NCBI RefSeq assembly: GCF_001746755.1
Contig: NZ_MCGG01000067.1
Location: 1 to 64,000 of the forward strand
Length of the DNA: 64,000 bases
Reading direction: 5' to 3'
Source: Magnetovibrio blakemorei
GTDB taxonomy: Bacteria; Pseudomonadota; Alphaproteobacteria; Rhodospirillales; Magnetovibrionaceae
Below, piece by piece: positions 20,298 through 29,841 of this stretch. Under the pieces are notes generated by a model. The model was not told where the DNA came from. It saw nothing but the letters and a program-made list of their open reading frames with translations, and did no database searches. Within the stretch, counting starts at the first letter, position 1; each line of letters begins with the position of its first letter. The position numbers and the translations under genes are program-made.

Positions 20298-21350
20298 GTG
20301 CCGCAAACCATTACCCTCTCGATAGACGCCATGGGCGGTGACAACGCGCCGAATATGGTCGTTGAGGGTATGGATCTGGCTCTTCGCGATTTGCCCAATG
20401 TCAGGTTTATTGTTTTCGGGCGTTCGGAACAGCTTGTTCCGTTGCTGGAAAAGCATAAACGGTTGTCGGCGAGAATAGACTTGCGCCACTGCGACGACGT
20501 CGTCAGCAGCGAAGAAAAGCCCGGTGTCGCTTTGCGCTCCGGGCGAAAATCGTCTATGCGCAAAGCCATTGATGCCGTTGGCACCCACGAAGCGGATGGG
20601 GTGGTGTCGGCGGGCAATACCGGTGCGTTGATGGCGATGGCCAAATTCGTGCTGAAAACGCTTCCGGGCATTGATCGTCCGGCCATCGCATCACTACTGC
20701 CCAATATGAAGGGCGAAAGCGTGATGCTCGATTTGGGCGCAAACATTCAATGTGACGCCGAAAATTTGGTGCAATTCGCGGTTATGGGCGAAGTGTACGC
20801 CCGCAACGTCTTGCACATCGACAAGCCGTCCATCGGTATCCTCAACGTCGGGACCGAGGTCTTAAAAGGCAACGACTCGGTCAAACAGGCCGCAGCGATC
20901 CTCAGCGAAACAAAATTGCCCATCGATTTTTACGGTTTCGTCGAAGGCGACGACATCGGCAAGGGGACGGTTGACGTGATCGTCACCGATGGGTTTACCG
21001 GTAACGTCGCCCTGAAAACCGTCGAAGGCACGGCCAAATTGTTCGCCGGGGCCTTGAAGCAAGAACTGATGAAATCGACCCTGGGCAAGATCGGCGCCTT
21101 CATCGCCAAGCCCGCCATTGATTCTTTTCGCAACCGATTCGACCCGCGTCGCTACAACGGGGCCATGTTTTTGGGACTGGGTGGCATCTGTATCAAGAGC
21201 CACGGCGGGACGGATGGCTTGGGTTTTTGCTATGCCATTAAGGCTGCGCACGAATTGGTCACAGATCAGTTGAATGAGGGCATCAAGGAAGACTATGCTC
21301 GGTTCAGTTCCGAACACCACTCCATGTCCCTCACAACTCCGGAAGATTGA
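20298..21350 (+). CDS. plsX: Phosphate acyltransferase PlsX
   Basis: A 350-residue enzyme that makes acyl-phosphate from acyl-ACP for phospholipid synthesis at the membrane. Motifs are [18 protein letters not shown] at the N-terminus, [10 protein letters not shown] near residue 95 and [19 protein letters not shown] near residue 225. It uses a GTG start. Its stop overlaps the fabH start (TGATG), indicating translational coupling. Confidence 0.96.
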   Translation: MPQTITLSIDAMGGDNAPNMVVEGMDLALRDLPNVRFIVFGRSEQLVPLLEKHKRLSARIDLRHCDDVVSSEEKPGVALRSGRKSSMRKAIDAVGTHEADGVVSAGNTGALMAMAKFVLKTLPGIDRPAIASLLPNMKGESVMLDLGANIQCDAENLVQFAVMGEVYARNVLHIDKPSIGILNVGTEVLKGNDSVKQAAAILSETKLPIDFYGFVEGDDIGKGTVDVIVTDGFTGNVALKTVEGTAKLFAGALKQELMKSTLGKIGAFIAKPAIDSFRNRFDPRRYNGAMFLGLGGICIKSHGGTDGLGFCYAIKAAHELVTDQLNEGIKEDYARFSSEHHSMSLTTPED

Positions 21351-22321
21351 TGTCTTATTGCTCCCGTATTATCGGTACAGGTTCTCACTTGCCCGATCAG
21401 GTGGTCACCAACGAACAGTTGGCCGAAACCATTGACACCAGTGATGACTGGATCGTCGATCGCACCGGCATTCGGGAACGACGCATTGCACGAGAAGGTG
21501 AAACCACGTCGGTTCTGGCCTTTCAAGCGGCGGAAAACGCCTTGGAAGCCGCCGGAATCAGCGCCAAAGACCTCGATCTTGTGATTGTTGCGACGACCAC
21601 GCCGGACAACACCTTTCCGTCAACGGCGACCAAGGTCCAAGCCATGTTGGGCATGGAAGGCGGGGCGGCGTTTGACATTCAGGCGGTTTGTTCCGGTTTC
21701 GTCTATGCCTTGGCGGTGGCCGATAACTTTATTCGTGCTGGCCAGGCAAAGACCGTTTTGGTCATTGGCGCAGAGGTCATGAGCCGTATTCTCGATTGGA
21801 GCGATCGCGGCACCTGCGTTTTGTTCGGTGACGGCGCGGGCGCGGTGGTGGTGCAAGCCGAGGAAGTCGGCGCGGGCGAGCCGGTCGGCATTTTGTCCAC
21901 GCATTTGCATTCCGATGGCAAGCTGCGCGATCTTTTATATGTCGATGGTGGCCCCGGTACCAACAAACAGGTCGGTCATTTGCGGATGCTGGGCCGTGAA
22001 GTGTTTCGTCATGCCGTCACAAACTTGGCTTCCGTAGTGGTCGAAGCGTTGAGCGCCAATGGTTATACCCAATCCGATATCGATTGGTTGGTGCCCCATC
22101 AGGCCAACAAACGCATTCTGGATGGGACCGCGCGCAAATTGGGACTCCGCGAAGACCAAGTCGTCATCACGGTCGAACGTCACGCCAACACATCGGCGGC
22201 ATCCGTGCCCTTGGCGTTGGATGAAGCGGTGCGCGACGGGCGCATTCAGAAAGGTCAATTGGTGTTGATGGAAGCCATGGGCGGTGGTTTGACCTGGGGT
22301 GCTGCGCTGGTACGCTGGTAA
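21350..22321 (+). CDS. fabH: Beta-ketoacyl-ACP synthase III
   Basis: The 323-residue enzyme starts fatty-acid synthesis by condensing acetyl-CoA with malonyl-ACP. The catalytic triad is visible: Cys in [13 protein letters not shown] (near 112), His in VPHQANKRI (near 250) and Asn in HANTSAAS (near 280). The ATG at 21350 is preceded by GGAAGA. It is coupled to plsX and followed by ihfA. Confidence 0.96.
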   Translation: MSYCSRIIGTGSHLPDQVVTNEQLAETIDTSDDWIVDRTGIRERRIAREGETTSVLAFQAAENALEAAGISAKDLDLVIVATTTPDNTFPSTATKVQAMLGMEGGAAFDIQAVCSGFVYALAVADNFIRAGQAKTVLVIGAEVMSRILDWSDRGTCVLFGDGAGAVVVQAEEVGAGEPVGILSTHLHSDGKLRDLLYVDGGPGTNKQVGHLRMLGREVFRHAVTNLASVVVEALSANGYTQSDIDWLVPHQANKRILDGTARKLGLREDQVVITVERHANTSAASVPLALDEAVRDGRIQKGQLVLMEAMGGGLTWGAALVRW

Positions 22322-22486
22322 AACGGCGCCCTTTGCCTTCGCTCGTGCTCTGTTTGCGCTGCACCATTTTAGGTGCTCTAGGGTGGCCCGACCTGAATTT
22401 CAATCGTTTCTTCCATCCCTTTGATATTGACGGCTTTTGTTCGCCGTTATACCCTTTGGTCTTAAATATTGAAAAGGGGTGTTTGG

Positions 22487-22789
22487 ATGACGAACCGTAC
22501 CATCACACGGGCGCAGCTCAGCGAAGCCGTTTACCAAGAGGTTGGCCTGTCTCGCAACGAGTCTGCGGACCTGTTGGAAACCGTGTTGTCGATGATGTCT
22601 GATGCTCTGTCGTCCGATGAAACCGTGAAGATTTCATCCTTTGGCAGTTTTTCTGTCCGTCAAAAGGGGCAGCGCATCGGTCGTAATCCCAAAACCGGTG
22701 AGGAAGTGCCCATTCTTCCGCGCAAGGTTTTGGTGTTTCGCCCGTCTCAAGTCATGAAGGCACGGATCAACGCGAAGCGTGTGCCGTAG
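22487..22789 (+). CDS. ihfA: Integration host factor subunit alpha
   Basis: The 100-residue HU/IHF-family protein has [41 protein letters not shown], including the DNA-bending beta-arm RNPKTGEEV. The N-terminus [22 protein letters not shown] is alpha-subunit-like. IHF bends DNA in recombination, replication and sigma-54 promoters and could assist the Ntr regulators downstream. AAAAGGGG precedes the ATG. Confidence 0.93.
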   Translation: MTNRTITRAQLSEAVYQEVGLSRNESADLLETVLSMMSDALSSDETVKISSFGSFSVRQKGQRIGRNPKTGEEVPILPRKVLVFRPSQVMKARINAKRVP

Positions 22790-22905
22790 TTTTTTGAAAA
22801 ACGGGCGACACCAGTCCGGACCATGTTTGTCGGGACGATGGGTGTCGGCCTGCATGACTTGTGTATCAAAGACACGAGTTTAATTTTTCACGGGTAAAAA
22901 AAACA

Positions 22906-23367
22906 GTGGACCAATCCCCTAAGTCAGAGCGGACGCAAAAATCTACCCAGGCCTTTCGCACCATCAGTGAGGTTGCGGATGAACTTGATTTGCCTCAGCA
23001 TGTGTTGCGGTTTTGGGAAACCAAATTCAAACAAATTTCGCCCATGAAGCGGGGCGGGGGGCGGCGCTATTATCGCCCCGAAGACGTTGAACTGTTGCGC
23101 GCCATCAAGGCTTTGCTGCATTTTGACGGGTACACCATCAAAGGGGTGCAGAAGCTGCTCAGCAGCGGTGGATTGAATAACCTGAGCGCTTCAGACACAA
23201 CCCCGGCACCCGTGGCCTCCGTCGAGGCGGCCCCCGCTGATCAAGCCCATATCGAAAATAACCGCGCTGAGCCCTCCCTTCAGCCGTCTTTCGACCTTGC
23301 CGGATTGGCTGTTTTGGTGCGCGAATTGGAAGATATTCGCGATCATTTGAAAAAATCGGTTTCTTGA
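22906..23367 (+). CDS. MerR family transcriptional regulator
   Basis: A MerR winged-helix domain occupies residues about 15-85: [70 protein letters not shown] low-complexity linker follows and then a short leucine-rich C-terminal helix ([20 protein letters not shown]). The start is uncertain: GTG at 22906 or 22861. The ligand is unknown, but MerR genes directly after ihfA are common in alphaproteobacteria. Confidence 0.85.
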   Translation: MDQSPKSERTQKSTQAFRTISEVADELDLPQHVLRFWETKFKQISPMKRGGGRRYYRPEDVELLRAIKALLHFDGYTIKGVQKLLSSGGLNNLSASDTTPAPVASVEAAPADQAHIENNRAEPSLQPSFDLAGLAVLVRELEDIRDHLKKSVS

Positions 23368-23378
23368 CGCTTGAGCCG

Positions 23379-23407
23379 TTGCAACATGCCGGACCAGCGC
23401 GTATATT
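23379..23407 (+). promoter_or_regulatory. Probable housekeeping promoter of tRNA-Pro
   Basis: TTGCAA (23379-23384) and TATATT (23402-23407) are separated by exactly 17 bases, about 55 bases before the mature tRNA start. Confidence 0.6.
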
Positions 23408-23462
23408 CGCGCCGATTCTGGTCCTCTCTTAAGATCTTGAGAGATTATCTAAATCAGATTGT

Positions 23463-23539
<77 letters not shown>

Positions 23540-23580
23540 AAATAAAGAGCTGAGCCTTAGGGTTCAGCTCTTTATTTGTT
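23540..23580. terminator. Terminator after tRNA-Pro
   Basis: A 14-bp perfect stem AAATAAAGAGCTGA / TCAGCTCTTTATTT follows the tRNA directly. It probably also ends the convergent HD-GYP transcript, whose stop lies at 23588. Confidence 0.85.
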
Positions 23581-23587
23581 TCTGCTC

Positions 23588-24688
23588 TTAGTCTTCAATG
23601 GCGGCGCGGAACAGTTTCACCAAGCGCTGGTCCAAGGCAAAAGGTTGCTGCTCCATGATGGCGAACGCGACATTGGGGGCAAAGGCGCGTTTTAACGGAC
23701 GGATGTCCGTCAGCGTGGCGAACGTATCGGCAATCGCCGACATGCGCCCCAATTCGTTGATTTGTGCGCCTTGCAATTGATTGGGGTAGCCCGAACCATC
23801 CAGACGTTCGTGGTGTTGTTCGACAATCACCCGAACGGCGTCATGAATGCCGTCAATGCTCTGCACGATGTCTTGCGAAAACTGGGCATGTTCGCGCAAA
23901 GCCGAAAATTCGTTTTTATCCAAATCGCCGGTTTTGTTGACCAACTGCTGTGACAGCGCCATTTTGCCGACATCGTGTAAAAATCCGCCAATCGCCAATT
24001 GGTTCATTTCGTCTGTGCTGACGTTATAGGCTTTGGCGAAGACCGCCATAAACACGGCCACGCGCATGGAATGCACGTAAGTGTAATTGCTGTGGTCGCG
24101 GAGCCCTTTTAAAATGAGTTTGTGCTGGTCGTCTTGGACACACGCGACCAAGGGATTGCAACTGGCAGAAACGGCCTTGCGGTCCAGTGGCGTGTTGTTG
24201 GCGACGGCTTTGGCAATATCGTCAAATTGAATCAATGTGTCGTGCAGGGCGGTTCCGATGGGTTTGGGCAGGGCTTTCCAGGACTGTTCCACCCGTTGGC
24301 CGACACAGGCGTCAATGCGATTGACCAACTGTTCGATACGAATGGGGCGTTTGAGAAAGTGATCCGCAGCCCCGCTGCCATCACCGGCGATAAAGGGCCC
24401 GCTTTGCGTGTCCGACATGATGATAAACGGGATGTGCTTGAGGCTGTTGTCGGTGCACTTGGTGCGGTGAACGCCACCGCCTTGGGTGCGCAGGGTGTGC
24501 TCATCAACCAAAACCACGTCCGGATTGTTTTTGCGCATGGCGTCAAGAGCGGCGCGCCCGTTTGTGAAGGGGGACAAGACGTACAACGCCCCCAGCGCCT
24601 TACGGATTTTGTTGACCCGCTCCGCTTCGCCGTCGATGACGTAAATGCTCTGACGCGCACCCACTTCAAGAGAAGGGTGGCCGGACAC
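23588..24688 (-). CDS. Receiver-HD-GYP domain protein (putative c-di-GMP phosphodiesterase)
   Basis: The 366-residue protein has an N-terminal response-regulator receiver (about 14-130) with the phospho-acceptor in PDVVLVDEH and a conserved Lys in FLKRP. A C-terminal HD-GYP domain (about 195-345) has the metal ligands in HDVGKM and HHERLDGSGYP. The GYP motif is intact, supporting c-di-GMP hydrolysis to GMP. It may oppose the PAS-GGDEF cyclase at 6.1 kb. It is monocistronic, ending against the tRNA terminator. The sensor kinase is unknown. Confidence 0.9.
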   Translation of the reverse strand: MSGHPSLEVGARQSIYVIDGEAERVNKIRKALGALYVLSPFTNGRAALDAMRKNNPDVVLVDEHTLRTQGGGVHRTKCTDNSLKHIPFIIMSDTQSGPFIAGDGSGAADHFLKRPIRIEQLVNRIDACVGQRVEQSWKALPKPIGTALHDTLIQFDDIAKAVANNTPLDRKAVSASCNPLVACVQDDQHKLILKGLRDHSNYTYVHSMRVAVFMAVFAKAYNVSTDEMNQLAIGGFLHDVGKMALSQQLVNKTGDLDKNEFSALREHAQFSQDIVQSIDGIHDAVRVIVEQHHERLDGSGYPNQLQGAQINELGRMSAIADTFATLTDIRPLKRAFAPNVAFAIMEQQPFALDQRLVKLFRAAIED

Positions 24689-25109
24689 ATCAATGGAATT
24701 CGCAAATTGCAGGGACTTAATCCTTTAGGCCGTTCAAAAACGAGACGATCCAGCTGAAGCCGTCTTCTGTCATATACAATTTATGTAATATAATTGATTT
24801 TTGCGCATGTACATATTGCGTTCACAGCGATTTTCAATAAGCAAAAAAAACCGACTGCGTTTTCACGCAGTCGGCTGAGTTTGTGCTCTTGAGGGAAGGG
24901 AAAGGCTCACAGTGAGCCAATCCACAATCTTATACTGACGCGATTGCACTCGTGACGCTGTGACGGTGATCACAGCCGCATTCTCAATTTGGAAAAATTC
25001 GCCCGAATGCATATATATGGTGAACAAAACGCATTATGATTTCGTTTAGAAGTCTCAATTATGATGAAGTATCCATCTCCTCGATACAGCGGTTCAGGGA
25101 AGCGCGTCC
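24689..25109. other. Intergenic region holding a candidate minus-strand small RNA
   Basis: About 420 bases free of a convincing protein gene. The minus-strand frame overlapping 25059-25562 is antisense to the 116-residue gene and is rejected. The notable content is a promoter-hairpin-pyrimidine tract-terminator series on the minus strand, listed separately. Confidence 0.6.
24843..24922 (-). ncRNA. Candidate trans-acting small RNA
   Basis: Read on the minus strand, a -10-like TATAAG (24934-24929) is followed by hairpin GGCTCAC-T-GTGAGCC (24918-24904), an unstructured pyrimidine tract TTTCCCTTCCCTC, and a terminator hairpin CCGACTGCG / CGCAGTCGG (24874-24851) ending in eight U. No minus-strand gene lies upstream that needs this terminator. 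The layout is that of an Hfq-type sRNA with an anti-Shine-Dalgarno-like seed. Ends are approximate and the -35 is weak. Confidence 0.4.
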
Positions 25110-25460
25110 ATGAGTGAAGAACACACTGACGATTACAAAAAAATGATGAACCAAAAACGGTTTCTCAATGATATTGAGCAAGGCATTCGCATTGCCAACC
25201 GTGAAATCATCCACAAACGAATTCCGGCTTTGAACAAAGATACCGTGTTGGCCTTCGCCGTTGCCATCGCGCGGGCACGGACTCGCTATCTTGAAGCCGC
25301 GTTTCGGGCAGCAGCCACGGACAAAGGGGAGCCGTTGGATCAAGGCGAAGTGAACCAACTTCGGTCCCACAGAGAATCCTACGAAGAAACGAAAAAAGCT
25401 TTTGAAGCTTTGCGCTATGCCATCGAACAAGGTTATGTCGATGTCGAAATGGTCGATTGA
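25110..25460 (+). CDS. Hypothetical helical protein
   Basis: This is a 116-residue, charged, mostly helical protein (DDYKKMMNQKRFLNDIEQGIRIANREIIHKRIPAL... YEETKKAFEALRYAIEQGYVDV). There are no membrane segments, cysteines or known motifs. The whole frame has normal codon use and no competing frame resembles a known protein. I do not recognise the family. Confidence 0.6.
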   Translation: MSEEHTDDYKKMMNQKRFLNDIEQGIRIANREIIHKRIPALNKDTVLAFAVAIARARTRYLEAAFRAAATDKGEPLDQGEVNQLRSHRESYEETKKAFEALRYAIEQGYVDVEMVD

Positions 25461-25649
25461 AAGGGTTTTTTTGGGCCCCCATTGTATGGGGCGTGTGGCC
25501 TTCAGTCGGCGCATTTGACCCTTCGCTTCGTCTTTGATCGAAACTTTGTTTTGTAAAAGCAACGATAAAACTGCACGCGAAGTTAAATGGGGTGTTCAAG
25601 AAATGGTGATTGGATTCTTGGACGCAACGCCTCATGTGAACAGATAAGG

Positions 25650-25760
25650 TGCCCGTTTCCGGTTCAATCCTCCTCCCCCCTCACATCACCCCTGGATTGG
25701 GGACGGGCATAGACACAAAAAAACGCCCCTGCAGAATGGCTCTGCGGGGGCGTTTTATGC
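25650..25760 (+). ncRNA. Candidate small RNA with CCUCCUCCC anti-SD motif
   Basis: A possible promoter (TTGGAC 25618-25623, GATAAG 25643-25648, spacing 19) precedes a tract CCTCCTCCCCCCTC (25669-25682), a small hairpin CCCCtggattGGGG, and the terminator stem at 25720-25755. The motif resembles the anti-Shine-Dalgarno loops of alphaproteobacterial cuckoo-type sRNAs. Boundaries are approximate. Confidence 0.3.
25717..25756. terminator. Bidirectional terminator
   Basis: Stem AAACGCCCCTGCAGA / TCTGCGGGGGCGTTT (one G-U pair) with a 5-base loop, flanked by A7 on the left and T4 on the right. On the minus strand it ends the 94-residue gene, whose stop is at 25771. Confidence 0.85.
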
Positions 25761-25770
25761 CGTACCGCAA

Positions 25771-26055
25771 TTACGTTAATGCAGCGCGACCCGCATCGGT
25801 CAGCTTGCAGACAATCCAATCGGGTTTTAAGGGGTTAGAAAACCAAGGTTCCGCCCAGCCTTTTTCGATGCAGCTGTGCACCGTGCGTTCACAGACTTGT
25901 TGGCCTTGGGAATCGAACAGGGGCAATTTGCCACCCGCTTGGTTGAGCCCGCGGCTAAGCCAGGCCCGTTGTGCCGTTGAAGGTGCCCCCATGCCTTTGT
26001 CTTTCGACTTCGTGTCTTTTCTTGTCACTTTGGCGGTTTCGCTGTGCGCTTGCAT
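25771..26055 (-). CDS. Hypothetical protein with winged-helix-like C-terminus
   Basis: This 94-residue protein starts with a Lys/Asp-rich tail (TRKDTKSKDKGMG). The C-terminal 60 residues (AQRAWLSRGLNQAGGKLPLFDSQGQQVCERTVHSCIEKGWAEPWFSNPLKPDWIVCKLTDAGRAAL) recall a short winged-helix fold ending in LTDAGRAAL, as in MarR- or PadR-like proteins. AAGGAG before the ATG at 26055 decides the start. The function is not assigned. Confidence 0.7.
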   Translation of the reverse strand: MQAHSETAKVTRKDTKSKDKGMGAPSTAQRAWLSRGLNQAGGKLPLFDSQGQQVCERTVHSCIEKGWAEPWFSNPLKPDWIVCKLTDAGRAALT

Positions 26056-26164
26056 GGGCGCAGGCTCCTTAAGATAGGGCTGATTGATCAATCGGTGCCC
26101 TATGGTACGTTAAAAGTTGGGTGTTTCACAATAATGACAATTTGGGGCAAGCTGGGGATAACTT

Positions 26165-26515
26165 ATGAAAACGGAAAATAGTCAACGCGCGACGCAACTG
26201 GAAGCATTGCAATGGATTTATGTAACGGCGCCAAATCGTGAAGCAGCCTTGGACCTGGCCAGAACCCTTGTCAAAGAACGCCTTGTGGCGTGTGCCAACG
26301 TGATGGACGGGGTGCAGTCGGTTTATTGGTGGGAAGGGGGCATTGTCGAAGACGCGGAGGCGGTGGTTGTTTTCAAAACCCAAAAGAGCCTGGTGCCCCA
26401 ACTCACCCGACGCATTCAAGACTTACACAGTTATGACTGTCCGTGCATCGTGGCCCTGGACATACAAGACGGCAACCCGGACTTTTTAAGGTGGATTGTT
26501 CACGAGACTTCGTAA
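26165..26515 (+). CDS. cutA: Divalent-cation tolerance protein CutA
   Basis: The 116-residue CutA1-family protein has the core VTAPNREAALDLARTLVKERLVACANVMDGVQSVYWWEGGIVEDAEAVVVFKTQ, including the conserved ACAN and YxWxG motifs, and ends in the family pattern CPCIVALDIQDGNPDFLRWI. It is a trimeric, signal-transduction-like protein associated with copper/divalent-metal tolerance. A 10-residue N-terminal addition precedes the domain. Confidence 0.93.
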   Translation: MKTENSQRATQLEALQWIYVTAPNREAALDLARTLVKERLVACANVMDGVQSVYWWEGGIVEDAEAVVVFKTQKSLVPQLTRRIQDLHSYDCPCIVALDIQDGNPDFLRWIVHETS

Positions 26516-26523
26516 CCTAAAAT

Positions 26524-27462
26524 CTACATCTTGATGGTTTTGGTAATTTCGCGGGCGGTTTCGGTGTCTTTGCTATTGTGCGTACCAAAGCCCCGCTCAA
26601 TGGCTTGTGTCAGGGGTTTGAGCAAATCGATATCTTTGGGCAACGGGGCGTTTCCAGCTTCAAGGATGCGCTGGGTCACGTTGGTCAAAGAGTGGATCAA
26701 ATCACCCACATGGGCGTAGGGCGTGCCAACCATGCGCCGAGACGAGTCTTCGCTGACATAGTTCAGGCGCTGTAACATTTTGGTGGTGTCTTCGGTCGGT
26801 GCACCGCGCTCAAGGGCAGGCAAAATGCGCTCAACCAACCACGTGAGTTGGGTGGCGTGACGTTCGAGTTTTTCCAAATTGACTTTTTTGATGCAGACGT
26901 CAATTTCACGTTGGATTTGCTCCACACTCATGGATTTGTCGCCAATGGCCTTGGCGCGCAACGTGTTGGGAACTTGAATGGGGTGGATCTTTTCGCCGCG
27001 GTCATGATCCTCGCCGGGTTTGCGACGATCGGGTCCAATATAGCGGCTGGTGACCACAAAGGGTTTGCGCGCATTGACCAACCCTTTGATGCGTTGCAAA
27101 ATTTGCCCTGCAGACAAGGGTTTTGTGATGATGTCGTCGGCACCCGCCTGAATGATGGCGCGCACATCTTCGGTGGTGGGCGACCACATGGTGGCGATAA
27201 TCGGTAAAAAGGGGTTGCTGCCGACGGCATGGTGGCGCAAGCCATAAACAAAAGCGTTTAAATTGCCATCTTCGAGTTTGATCTCGGAAATCAACAAGTC
27301 GGGCGTGCCGATGCGCAGCTTGGTTTCAATATCAGCAATGCCAGAGCCAATGGTTACATTTCTAAAGCCATTATCAACAAGGATGTTGCGAATAGCCATA
27401 CGGACAGTTCGATCCGGTTCGATGAGTAAAATATCGACCTTATCAAAGGAAAATTTTTCCAT
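26524..27462 (-). CDS. Atypical (pseudo-)receiver domain protein
   Basis: The 312-residue protein has an N-terminal receiver-like domain (about 1-130): KVDILLIEPDRTVRMAIRNIL, then PDLLISEIKLEDG, IIATMWSPTTEDV and ITKPLS. The usual phospho-acceptor Asp (PDLLLLDI position) is Glu (ISEI), so normal phosphorylation is unlikely. A short YIGPDRRK motif and a helical C-terminal region of unknown fold follow. The start at 27462 is the first ATG before the receiver. Role unknown; signalling by protein interaction is possible. Confidence 0.8.
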   Translation of the reverse strand: MEKFSFDKVDILLIEPDRTVRMAIRNILVDNGFRNVTIGSGIADIETKLRIGTPDLLISEIKLEDGNLNAFVYGLRHHAVGSNPFLPIIATMWSPTTEDVRAIIQAGADDIITKPLSAGQILQRIKGLVNARKPFVVTSRYIGPDRRKPGEDHDRGEKIHPIQVPNTLRAKAIGDKSMSVEQIQREIDVCIKKVNLEKLERHATQLTWLVERILPALERGAPTEDTTKMLQRLNYVSEDSSRRMVGTPYAHVGDLIHSLTNVTQRILEAGNAPLPKDIDLLKPLTQAIERGFGTHNSKDTETAREITKTIKM

Positions 27463-27607
27463 TATGTATCCAACTCGTTGATTTGTTTTTTGCCTTACCA
27501 AAAAAACACAAAAATACAGACCACTCTGTGGTGTTCATTGGTATTTCCGATGAATTATAGTAATTCAAATCATGAACTTACACCAGCTAGACATTTGGGT
27601 AATTTAG

Positions 27608-28783
27608 TTACCGCAGAGTGCGTACGGTGGCCAGAGCTTGCGCACCGATCCCTTCACGTCGCCCGGTAAACCCAAGGCCTTCGGTGGTGGTGGCTTTGAC
27701 CGATACGCGATCCGGCGCAAGGTTCAAGATGTCCGCAATCTTGGCAACCATTGCTTCGCGATGAGGGCCGATTTTAGGGGCTTCACAAATCAACGTGATG
27801 TCGACATTGACGATCTCCCCCCCGCGTTCGTGAATGAGGTCGCGAGCATGGGCGACAAAAAGGTGCGAAGCGGCGCCTTTCCATTTTGCCTCCGTCGGCG
27901 GAAAGTGCTGTCCAATATCGCCGGCACCGATAGCCCCCAACAGCGCATCGGTGAGGGCGTGGAGCGCCACATCGGCATCTGAATGGCCTTCCAAGCCTTG
28001 GCTGTGGGCCACCCCGACGCCGCACAACGTCACCGCTGTTCCGGGGCCAAAACGGTGAACGTCAAAGCCTTGACCGGTGCGAAACTCATAAACGGCAGCC
28101 TCATGTGCAGACAATTGGTTATGGGCGCGCATCATGTCCTCTTGGGTGGTGATTTTAAAATTATCTTCATCGCCCGGGGTCAGAACGACGCGGAGCTCTG
28201 CCAGTTCAAACAACTGGGCGTCATCGGTGATCTCAGGGGCGTTTTGAACACGACTGAATTCATTGTGTGCAGCTAAAATGTCTTTAAAGTGAAAGCCTTG
28301 TGGGGTTTGGGCGCGATAAAGACCGTGCCGGGCCACCGTTTCGACAATTTCACCATCTTGGCCGCGTTTTAACGTGTCGGCGACGGCGACGGCGGGCAGG
28401 GCACCTTTATGCGAGGCGAGTGCGTGGATCACGCCGTCGATCAACGCGGTACCGACAAAGGGGCGGGCGGCATCGTGGATCAACACCAGCTCAGGATTTT
28501 GTTCCGTCAGGCTTTGCAGGCCCAAGCGCACCGAATCTTGTCGGGTTGCACCGCCGAATACAGGATCAAGCAGGTCCAGACCCTCTACGGCTTGTCCATA
28601 AAGGTCTATGTCATCGCTATGAATGACACACTTAACCGCATCGATGGCAGGGTGCGCCAACAGGCGTGAAACCGTGTGGTACAACACCGTGTGTCCGGCC
28701 AGGGGCGCGTATTGCTTGGGTAAATCTCCGCCAAAGCGCTGTCCGCGTCCCGCCGCAACCACCAGGGCTACCGTTTTGATCAT
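27608..28783 (-). CDS. ispDF: Bifunctional IspD/IspF isoprenoid enzyme
   Basis: Residues 1-225 are IspD (2-C-methyl-D-erythritol 4-phosphate cytidylyltransferase; [24 protein letters not shown] and [10 protein letters not shown]). Residues 230-391 are IspF (MECDP synthase; [30 protein letters not shown] and [21 protein letters not shown]). The fusion catalyses two non-consecutive steps of the MEP pathway and is typical of alphaproteobacteria. Metal ligands Asp-X-His of IspF are present. Confidence 0.96.
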   Translation of the reverse strand: MIKTVALVVAAGRGQRFGGDLPKQYAPLAGHTVLYHTVSRLLAHPAIDAVKCVIHSDDIDLYGQAVEGLDLLDPVFGGATRQDSVRLGLQSLTEQNPELVLIHDAARPFVGTALIDGVIHALASHKGALPAVAVADTLKRGQDGEIVETVARHGLYRAQTPQGFHFKDILAAHNEFSRVQNAPEITDDAQLFELAELRVVLTPGDEDNFKITTQEDMMRAHNQLSAHEAAVYEFRTGQGFDVHRFGPGTAVTLCGVGVAHSQGLEGHSDADVALHALTDALLGAIGAGDIGQHFPPTEAKWKGAASHLFVAHARDLIHERGGEIVNVDITLICEAPKIGPHREAMVAKIADILNLAPDRVSVKATTTEGLGFTGRREGIGAQALATVRTLR

Positions 28784-28915
28784 GGTGTTGAAACCTCAAG
28801 CTGAACTCTTTGGCGTTCACCCGAACGCCGATATTGTGCGTAAACTAACACTTAGGTGTTTATTTCCAAACCATTTCGCTTGCATCTGAACGCCATTGAG
28901 GCAAACAATGCGACC

Positions 28916-29707
28916 ATGTCTCAAAGCTTGATGTATAACCTGATCGCCATTTTTTCCCTGTTGCCCGCCGCCTTGGTGGTGCACCGCAAGGACGCACAGC
29001 CTGATTTTGCCCATTGGACGGCCATCGTTTTGGCTGTTTTGGGCACCGGGACGTGGGCTTTGGCGCTCACGTCGGGCATGTGGCAAGAAAGCCTTGGGGT
29101 GGCACTGTGGCTGACCGTTGCGGTGACCATGGCCGTGTTTGCCATGCTGTCTTGGTCAGTCAAAGAGGTTTGGCGTCTGACGCCGCTGATCGCCCCTTAT
29201 ATGATGGGGATCGGAATCTTGGGCTTGCAAGCGCCCACCCGCATGTTCGACACCGGAGCTGCCGATGCCTGGCTGATCTTGCACATCACCGTGTCGGTGG
29301 TGACTTATGGGCTGGTGACCATCGCAGCGGTGGCGGCCTTGGCGGCATTTTTGCAAGAACGGGCATTGAAAACCAAGCGCCCGACCACGCTGACGCACAA
29401 ATTGCCGTCCGTGGCCGATTGTGAATTTCTCACCGTGCGCCTGTTGGGATGGGGGGAAGGGATTTTGGCCTTAGGCCTCGTCACCGGCATGGCGGCCGAA
29501 TATCAGGCGGTCGGACGGTTGTTGACGTTTAATCACAAGACGGTGTTGAGCGTGCTGACGTTTGTCGTTATTGGCGCTCTGTTGTATGCCCATCATAAAA
29601 CCGGCATGCGCGGGCGGCGCGCGGCGCGTTTGGTGTTGTTGGCTTACCTGTTGCTGACACTGGGTTATTTGGGGGTCAAGGTCGTCACCGACGTGTTCTT
29701 GGCTTAA
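28916..29707 (+). CDS. CcsA/HemX-like cytochrome c assembly membrane protein
   Basis: The 263-residue protein has about eight hydrophobic helices, with a His in LILHITVSVVTYGLVTIAAVAA and a late one in NHKTVLSVLTFVVIGALLYAHH, the pattern of the cytochrome c assembly family (YpjD/HemX branch). It may handle haem at the inner membrane. The tryptophan-rich WWD motif of true CcsA is not seen, so the YpjD-like assignment is preferred. The ATG at 28916 begins just before the first helix; an upstream TTG/ATG frame adds a poor N-terminus. Confidence 0.8.
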   Translation: MSQSLMYNLIAIFSLLPAALVVHRKDAQPDFAHWTAIVLAVLGTGTWALALTSGMWQESLGVALWLTVAVTMAVFAMLSWSVKEVWRLTPLIAPYMMGIGILGLQAPTRMFDTGAADAWLILHITVSVVTYGLVTIAAVAALAAFLQERALKTKRPTTLTHKLPSVADCEFLTVRLLGWGEGILALGLVTGMAAEYQAVGRLLTFNHKTVLSVLTFVVIGALLYAHHKTGMRGRRAARLVLLAYLLLTLGYLGVKVVTDVFLA

Positions 29708-29841
29708 TCGCTTCTTCCCCCATTTTTTTCATATTTTTTAGGCGTCGCCTGTATTTAGGGCAGGAGGCATTCTATGCCTTGCTATTTGCCTGGATTTGCA
29801 CAATAAATGGGCAGCTTTCCTATTTCTCGGACTTTTAACCC

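Larger units (their letters stand above)
25461..25770. other. Intergenic region with a candidate plus-strand small RNA
   Basis: About 310 bases between the hypothetical gene and a convergent gene. It contains a CCTCCTCCCCCCTC tract, a small hairpin and a strong terminator. No protein gene is supported. Confidence 0.6.
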
